From Cryptomeria japonica (taxonomy: Eukaryota; Streptophyta; Pinopsida; Cupressales; Cupressaceae), in NCBI RefSeq assembly GCF_030272615.1, contig NC_081415.1, positions 623,719,740-623,783,739 of the forward strand: a DNA stretch of 64,000 bases, given 5' to 3'. Each line of letters starts with the position of its first letter. Position 1 is the stretch's first letter. The translations under genes were made by a program, and so were the position numbers. Positions 57,651 through 64,000 of the stretch are shown piece by piece. A model generated the notes under the pieces. That model was not told the origin of the DNA. It saw only the letters and a list, made by a program, of their open reading frames with translations, and made no database searches.

Positions 57651-59789
57651 GTTATAGTTTGATTAAAAACATAAATATTAAATATGGTCACTTGTACATA
57701 TTTATTTATAGATAGAAAATACATAAAATTTTCACTTACTAAAAAAGACCATTCCATAAAAAGCCTCCTCTATGGGATGAAATCTATGAATTTTAAGTTA
57801 AATTTTCGTTTGAAATTTATTGAGCTAATTGTATGTATTTCTCATCAATTTTCAATAGGATAACTAAAAGATCATTAATAAATTTCACATGTATCAATAA
57901 CTGCTCATTTTTAGATTTTTTGGATCATAATTGGCCCATTTGTGCACCTTTATTGGTACTCATAGCACCTTTATTGGTACCCATAGCACACACTACTCGG
58001 TCATTTGTGCATAAGTATTGGTAATTTTAAGTGCATGGTTATTGGGGCATCTTTAAGCAGGTATCGATCGAGCGACACTTTGAAAATTGTACTTTTTGAC
58101 CCTTGAGCACATAAGAATCCCATGACGTGCATCGTTACTACCTAGAAGCCAAAACAATAGCTATAAATAGTTAAGTCACATGCAGAAGCAACAAAAACAA
58201 AAATCGTCAAAATCCAATGTATCAGTTAGAATATGTAGATGCACGAAGTTAACTATAACGACTACTGATATATATGCTTTTCCTATTATAAAATATATAA
58301 TAATTTTTTAATATCATTTTAAAGAAAATTATCACTGAAATCTTCTCCACTACGGAGCTAAAAAATTATTCATATTCATATGTAGATAACAAAACATAAT
58401 CTAAAATTTACCCGTATACATCCTTCTATCAATAGGATAGAGCTATTCAAACCAGCTCATAATACGAGTAGGAAAAAAAACAGGAATACGAGGGCTGGAA
58501 TATATTGTTTCCAAAGAATCAAAAGAAGAGGTCTTTATATGAATGGAGAATGTGTAGAAAATTTAGCAGTTAGACATGAAGCGGCAAAGCATCTTTTGAA
58601 GTTACTATCTTACACACTAAATATTGTAAATAATTACTATAGTGATATTACGACCTTTGACTATTCTGTGTGTAATTGAACTTCTGTCGTTCAAAGATGC
58701 CTTTTGATTTAATAATTACCATCCGTAATTTATGTGTCGTTCACATGCTCAACATATGCTTGAATAATCAATTGATGTAGGCTTTCATGGTCAAAGACAA
58801 GCCAGCTAGGTTATCATGATTTAGTAGACTTATATTTTGACCCTGAACAAGGTAGAATCTCAAGTCATTTAACTGCTTTAGGTAAAAAGATTTTAATAGG
58901 AATGTTTTTGATGTGGCCTTCATAATAGGTTTTTATTCTTTCAGAATTGAGGAATTTTATTTTGCGTTCACATGTATACTCTTAGTTTTGAGTTTATTTT
59001 TTCTGATTTTGAATATGTTGATTTATCATTTTTAATTTTATATTTTGGTGGTAAGTTTATGGTCTATTTTAATTGTATGTTCACATTCTTTTCGTAGTTA
59101 ATCTAATGGTTATTTAAATTCTAACTTTTCTCGAATTCATGACATAATCTTATTATAATCTTAAATTTAAGGGTTGTCTAGTTATACTTTGCTTTACAGT
59201 TTATTATGTTCTTCTCAATAAACATTTTTTAACAATATTGACATTAATTTCAATCTACTCTTGAAATCAAATGTTAATTTGATCTCAAATTCGTACTTAG
59301 TTAATTTTATTTCATTATAATATTCAAGTCTGCAAGATCTTGTATCCCTACGCTTCTAAGTATCATCAAACCCAATTTATGTGTATCCCTACATATTTAA
59401 AACAAGAGATAATTTGGCTAGCATATCACATGGTTTGATAATTTAACATTATAATTTAAGAGCTCGCAACTATTTTGATCATATAATGAATGTATAATAA
59501 TAACAAATCTAAAAGAAAATCATGAGAAGAGTTGAAGTAATCAAATAGTGCAAAGATGACATATAAATCCATCATCAATTATCATCTCTGATTCATTTCC
59601 CTACTTGTTACTCATTTCCCACTAGAGCCAAGGTTATGGTTTCTCCTCCACCCTCTCCATTCTTTGGAGGCAAGGATCTCGATTTTTCCTGGATTATACG
59701 AAGAAAATCCTTCTAAGTTTTTCTCGCATTTCCATGCTCATATTAAGGGTGTGCACTTCTCTATGTATCTAATTAAATTGTCTTGTTGT
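57651..59789. repeat. Segmental-duplication unit D, decayed, no RING gene
   Basis: 58500-58620 is a degraded copy of the exon-like block and 58640-58880 the recurring block. A 21-bp tandem pair (GCACCTTTATTGGTACyCATA) lies at 57944-57985. About 59570-59740 has a short open stretch (MEARISIFPGLYEENPSKFF) with no recognised domain. No supported gene. Confidence 0.5.
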
Positions 59790-60240
59790 GTTGTTTGTTT
59801 TTTATTACTTAAGCAAGGAAAGAGCCCTAATCCCTCACAAATAAAGACAAAAAACAACAAAACTAAGTAGCAACCAAACAACAACTGACATCACATAGCC
59901 AAAAGACAAACAAAAAGCGTGAAGCTAACTCACTAGTAAGTAACCAAAAATACTAATTCTCAAATAGCCACTAACTCAAAAAGGGCTATCCGACCAAATT
60001 AACATCATATAAAAATAGACAATCATAATACCATGCTGATTAAAGCTAACATAAACACTACTAACAATCACATAATCAAAATTAAACTTAGCCTTGGATG
60101 GCTCACAAGTCTCATTAAACAAATTGTTCTGATAAATTAACTCTGAAATACCATAGCTGATAAACCGTAACCCTAATAGGCTCCTTAGACTATCAAACCT
60201 ATCAATGCCACTAATCTTGAAAAAATATAGCAAAAAGGCA
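59790..60240 (-). mobile_element. Unidentified minus-strand retroposon-like piece
   Basis: The plus strand begins with T-rich sequence and then lacks similarity to the other units. On the minus strand 60233..59976 is open for 85 residues (MLYFFKISGIDRFDSLRSLL). Composition and layout resemble the other minus-strand insertions here, but the family is not recognised. Confidence 0.3.
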
Positions 60241-60850
60241 CTAGCACTATGTCACAAACCACTGCATTATTTATTGTGTTGTTTGTTAGTTGTTAGTCAC
60301 CAACAACTTAACTTATGGTATTTCTTTGTTGTTATTTTAGATTTCCTTGTGGCTTTTATCTTTTGATCTATATGCTTTTTTCACTAGCTTTGTACATGGA
60401 TGAGACCCTTTGGATGTGGTTGGGACCTTTTTGCCAAGCTATCTTACTAATAACATCAATCATCAAATAGTATAAATTTATAATGACTCCCAGTAATAAA
60501 TGTTATTTTATTGTTTTTAATTTTTTTTAGTTGCTAGATTAATATAATTTTATAATATATAAATATTATTTTACCTTGATATTATTGAGTAGGTTTCACT
60601 CATTTAAATGTTAAAATACAAGTCCATAGACTAGGTGATGACATGCTTTTATTTTTCATTTACATATTTTATGTAGAATAAGTGTGACTTAGAAGAGTGA
60701 GTTGATGATTGATGTGGTAGAACATTAAACCTACTCAAGATTTACCAGCTTCTTGACACATTACAGCTCATGAAAATAAAATTCTTAGTTGAATTTGATT
60801 ATATTGAGATTTACTTCAATAAAAAATGTAGATATATTATTTACTCTTCA
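60241..60850. other. AT-rich spacer
   Basis: No supported feature. Confidence 0.4.
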
Positions 60851-61410
60851 TAGGATGGTGACGATTTCTCACAAGATGATCGTCCTTCTACTAGTGTTGC
60901 CCCCTTGGGCCCTATGGATCCTCCTTTGTCTTGTGCGACTAGTGTGGGCCCCTCAAGCCTTGTGGATCCTCCTTTGTCTTGTGCTACTAGTGTGCCCCTA
61001 TTTGGAAGTGTGGACTCTTCTCTAGCTATTGCTTTTGTTATGCTCCAGCCTCTAGTGATGGATTTGTTGCCAAGTCAACATCCCACCCTTAGTGTTGGGA
61101 GTCCCACAAACATGATTCCTCCCCCTTGTGTTGGTGCTCCAAATTATAGTGTCGCATTGATTGTTGTCCGTCAACAGAGGAAAGATCATTATTCCTCTTC
61201 CTCCCAAACTCTTCCCCAAATTGTGGGTGAAACTTCTACCCACCCTTGATGCGGTTTACTAGCTGCTTTGCTAGTGTGATGTAAATGGATTGTTTTGGCC
61301 TTTGCTGTTTGAGGTCTACTCTTAACCACTTATTTGTTACCTCTTTAACTTGTCTTTATAAAGAGTCAGCACCCTCGTTTTGCAGCTTTATTAATAAAAA
61401 ATATCTTAAG
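60851..61410 (+). mobile_element. Retroposon-like 3' end with a proline/serine-rich frame
   Basis: An open frame at about 60854-61249 reads DGDDFSQDDRPSTSVAPLGP, with MDPPLSCATSV and VDPPLSCATSV as a ~48-bp tandem repeat, and ends ETSTHP. A 3' UTR-like stretch follows and ends in GCTTTATTAATAAAAAATAT. It is locally GC-richer than its flanks. It looks like the 3' end of a 5'-truncated retroelement, perhaps a LINE, inserted at the edge of unit E. No diagnostic enzyme domain is present. Confidence 0.4.
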
Positions 61411-62220
61411 TTTAATTTTAATATAAGATTATTATTAAAAGTCAAACCTAATACATTCTCTTTGCTATGGAATATTCTGCCACTAAATCTAGAATGCAAA
61501 TCCGTTCCCAAAGCTGATGTCTCCCTTGAGTTTGATAATAAGGACATGGAACGAGGTGAAAGGAAAATGTATAGAATATTTAACGATGGGATATAGTATA
61601 AAAGCATCTTCAAACTCTAAAAACATGGTAGGTAATTACTATTGTGATGTTATGATCGTTGACTATGCTGTGAATAATTGAACTACCCTCGTTCAAAGAT
61701 GCTTTTTATTTTAATAATTACCATCCATAATTTATGTGTCGTTCACATGCTCAAGATATGGTTGATTTACCAATTGATGTAGGTTTTCATGGTCAAAGAG
61801 AAGTGAGATAGACTATCATAGTTTAGGAGACTTACTTTGGACCTTCAATAACGTGGAATCGCCTATTCATTGTTTTATGTATTTTCGGTGGCCGTCACAC
61901 CATACTTTTTTACGGAATTTTATTTTGCATTCACACAATTGCTCTTAGTCTTGAGTTTTGTTCAATGATTCCAAATCGTTGGTTTGTATTTATTTTAATG
62001 CTTCCTCTTGAGCTATTACTGGAACCAGATTCTTATTCAATTTAGTTGACTAGTTATATCATGTCTGGTTACAAAATAATGTTTAAACTTGAGAATTCTT
62101 TAGTCGTCATAGAGCTATACTATTTGTTTTAGTCACTTGACTGTGTGTTTTGCTTCTTGTGCATACCACCTGTCTATGTCCGGGTCATTGTTTCCATAGT
62201 TATTCCCACGGTAAATTAAA
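61411..62220. repeat. Segmental-duplication unit E, decayed, no RING gene
   Basis: 61440-61600 is a broken copy of the exon-like block, 61640-61860 the recurring block, and 61990-62220 matches the upstream regions of RING copies 1 and 2 (ACCAGATTCTTATTCAATTT, TTGACTAGTTATAT). The RING gene expected further on is absent. Confidence 0.6.
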
Positions 62221-63110
62221 ATCGATAATGATTTGTGTTTTAGCAGACCCAATCTGCTTTGAAGACCAGATTTCATATGAGTTTGGAATTTAAGAAAATT
62301 TGGGAGTGTTTAAAAAATAATTGGGTGATTTAATATCATTTATAATGTCATTTTTGTTATTGAATATGAGAATATGAGTTTTAGGTTGAAACATTTTTTA
62401 CTCGAAGTCAAAGATTCAAAAATGTTCTTTCCAACAAATTTATCTAAAATACAATTTCAATTTCTTTCTTTATCATATTGAGAGAGACTTGTTCAAAACC
62501 ATTTACAAGGAAGATTCAAAAATGTTCATTCCAACAAATTTATCTAAAATACACTTTCAATCTCTTTCTTTATCATATTGAGAGAGACTTGTTCAAAACC
62601 ATTTACAAGGTCATTTAGTTCTTAGATATGAGAGTATGAGTTTTAAGTTCAAACTTTTTTGACTATAGGTTAAAAATTAAGAGGTGTTCATTCTATCAAA
62701 TTTATTTGAAGTAGAATTTCATCTACAGGTAAAAAATTCAGAGGTGTTGATTCTATTAAAAAAAGTTGTATCTTATATTCCTACCTTATATCACCTCCAC
62801 ACCTAAGTTGTTGTTGCAACATTACTCTAGTCTTGAATAACTTTGATGGCTAGTCTTCATATTAGAATTTGATCCATGTTCTTATTACTAGAGTTTTCAA
62901 ATACATTTTCTTATTTGTCTTTTACCCACATGGAATAGGCACCAATATAGAGTATTAAAGAGAATGATTTGGCCATGGGACTAGCTCTCACAATTATGCA
63001 CATAAAAAGAAACTACTTTTTATAACAAGGCTCATACAAAGTCTATAAGCATAGGAATGGACATATGTTGTAAACACATCTTTAAATAGTAATGGGGATA
63101 TTTTATTGCT
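62221..63110. other. AT-rich spacer with a tandem repeat
   Basis: Apart from the 100-bp duplication at 62411-62610 and looser repeats of GAGGTGTTsATTCTATyAAA near 62690-62755, nothing is supported. Confidence 0.45.
62411..62610. repeat. 100-bp tandem duplication
   Basis: 62411..62510 and 62511..62610 both begin AAGATTCAAAAATGTTC and end ATTTACAAGG. They differ at about three positions. Confidence 0.88.
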
Positions 63111-63839
63111 TTTTTTTGGCAAAACACAGAGCATATGTTTTAATATTCATTGGAAATGGAAATTACATAGATACAAATTAGAAAGAGAGAAAGAGAAGGA
63201 CTAAGTGATTAAGGAAACATAGACAAACTACCTAAATGAGGGAGAAGATCTCAAGCCCAAGCAAATACTTAATGGGGCTAAGACACGGGGAGCATAACCC
63301 AACCTCATAAGATCCAAATCTCAACTAAGAAAGTTAAACATATAGTTACAAAAGTGGGAGCCAGATTCAACCACTAACCTCTATACAAAACCAAATAAAT
63401 GATATGAACATATCCAATAGATGTCAAAAAAATGACTAGAGGAATAAGTAAATTTGCAGATTGAAAATAGTATGGAAAAAACAAACAAGAAAGAGCATGA
63501 CAATGAACCAAAACAACGACCTCAAAATTCACATCATCTAAAAGTTAGCCTTGACACCCATCATCATAAAAGCTAAATTTTGTAGTAAAAGTTTCAGTTC
63601 ATATTCCCTTCTTCAACCTTAATTTCAAAAGAACAATGAATTTTATATCATCCATAAGATTATTTTTTCCTACTCAATATAGAAGACAAGCCCCAAGTAG
63701 AAACCTTTTTAATTGAGGCCTATAGACTAAGAGGTTCAACTAAATTTTCTCAACACACAATGAACTGATCTCATGCATCATTTTGATGCTCAATATTAGA
63801 ACACAAGCTTCAAGTTGAAATCTCATCCTTTACATTGTC
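63111..63839. other. Spacer, possibly another minus-strand retroposon-like piece
   Basis: T-rich start (TTTTTTTTGGC near 63110) followed by A-rich, purine-heavy sequence, similar in style to the pieces at 55.4 and 59.8 kb. No frame of interest. Confidence 0.3.
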
Positions 63840-64000
63840 TGAACAATATTTTGCATATTAAAACAGGCTATATATCTCTTCATATTAAAAGCTTTATTAC
63901 TCATCTTACACTTTAAAATGAACATTTTCAAGTTTTATTTTATAATAAGTTAATATCAGAAATATGATTAAAAGTCAAACCTAATACATTGTCTTTGTTA
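63840..64000. repeat. Start of duplication unit F, cut by the window end
   Basis: ATATTAAAACAGGCTATATA through AAAGTCAAACCTAATACATT matches 52550-52705, 47880-48045 and 61430-61460, so the array continues beyond the window. Confidence 0.65.

Overview
This window is nuclear DNA of a seed plant with a large, repeat-filled genome. The signs are AT-rich spacers, spliced exons, Ty1/copia and Ty3/gypsy LTR elements, a plant-type L1 LINE, a CACTA transposase fragment, tRNA-derived SINE-like insertions and degenerate CCCTAA-rich DNA. A gymnosperm such as a conifer would fit, but nothing seen here proves it. Intact host genes are few: one RING-H2 family in three copies, plus a decayed importin-alpha fragment. 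All calls come from reading the sequence; no search was run.

Layout. 1-0.6 kb: minus-strand CACTA-like transposase fragment. 0.6-3.7 kb: non-coding, with one tRNA-like SINE candidate. 3.7-12.4 kb: left part of a Ty3/gypsy fossil (LTR, tRNA-Trp-type primer site, long leader, gag, protease, G-patch-like segment, start of RT). 13.7-14.3 kb: RING-H2 copy 1. 16.8-17.25 kb: importin-alpha-like pseudogene fragment. 21.57-27.62 kb: nearly full-length but broken L1 LINE set in AT-rich DNA. 28.1-34.6 kb: a nested structure with inverted repeats about 6.3 kb apart, holding a 2.5-kb CCCTAA-like tract and a 2-kb GC-richer higher-order tandem repeat, next to a 149-bp palindromic MITE. 35.8 kb: a 70-bp SINE-like insertion with a perfect 18-bp target duplication.

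35-64 kb is an array of diverged segmental duplications. Similar upstream blocks recur near 36.5, 48.2, 52.9, 58.6 and 61.6 kb, and the window ends inside a further unit. RING-H2 copies 2 (40.2 kb) and 3 (50.3 kb) lie in this array; later units show no RING gene. A well-preserved Ty1/copia fossil (41.37-46.83 kb, 5-bp target duplication) sits just downstream of copy 2. Older retroelement pieces fill the rest.

The RING-H2 proteins resemble the brassinosteroid-responsive BRH1-type E3 ligases. Only copy 3 keeps all eight zinc ligands; copies 1 and 2 have each lost a different cysteine. The best candidates for undescribed biology are the 28-34.6 kb nested repeat with its snRNA-type promoter-like motif, the tiny SINE, and the recurring exon-like block of the array.
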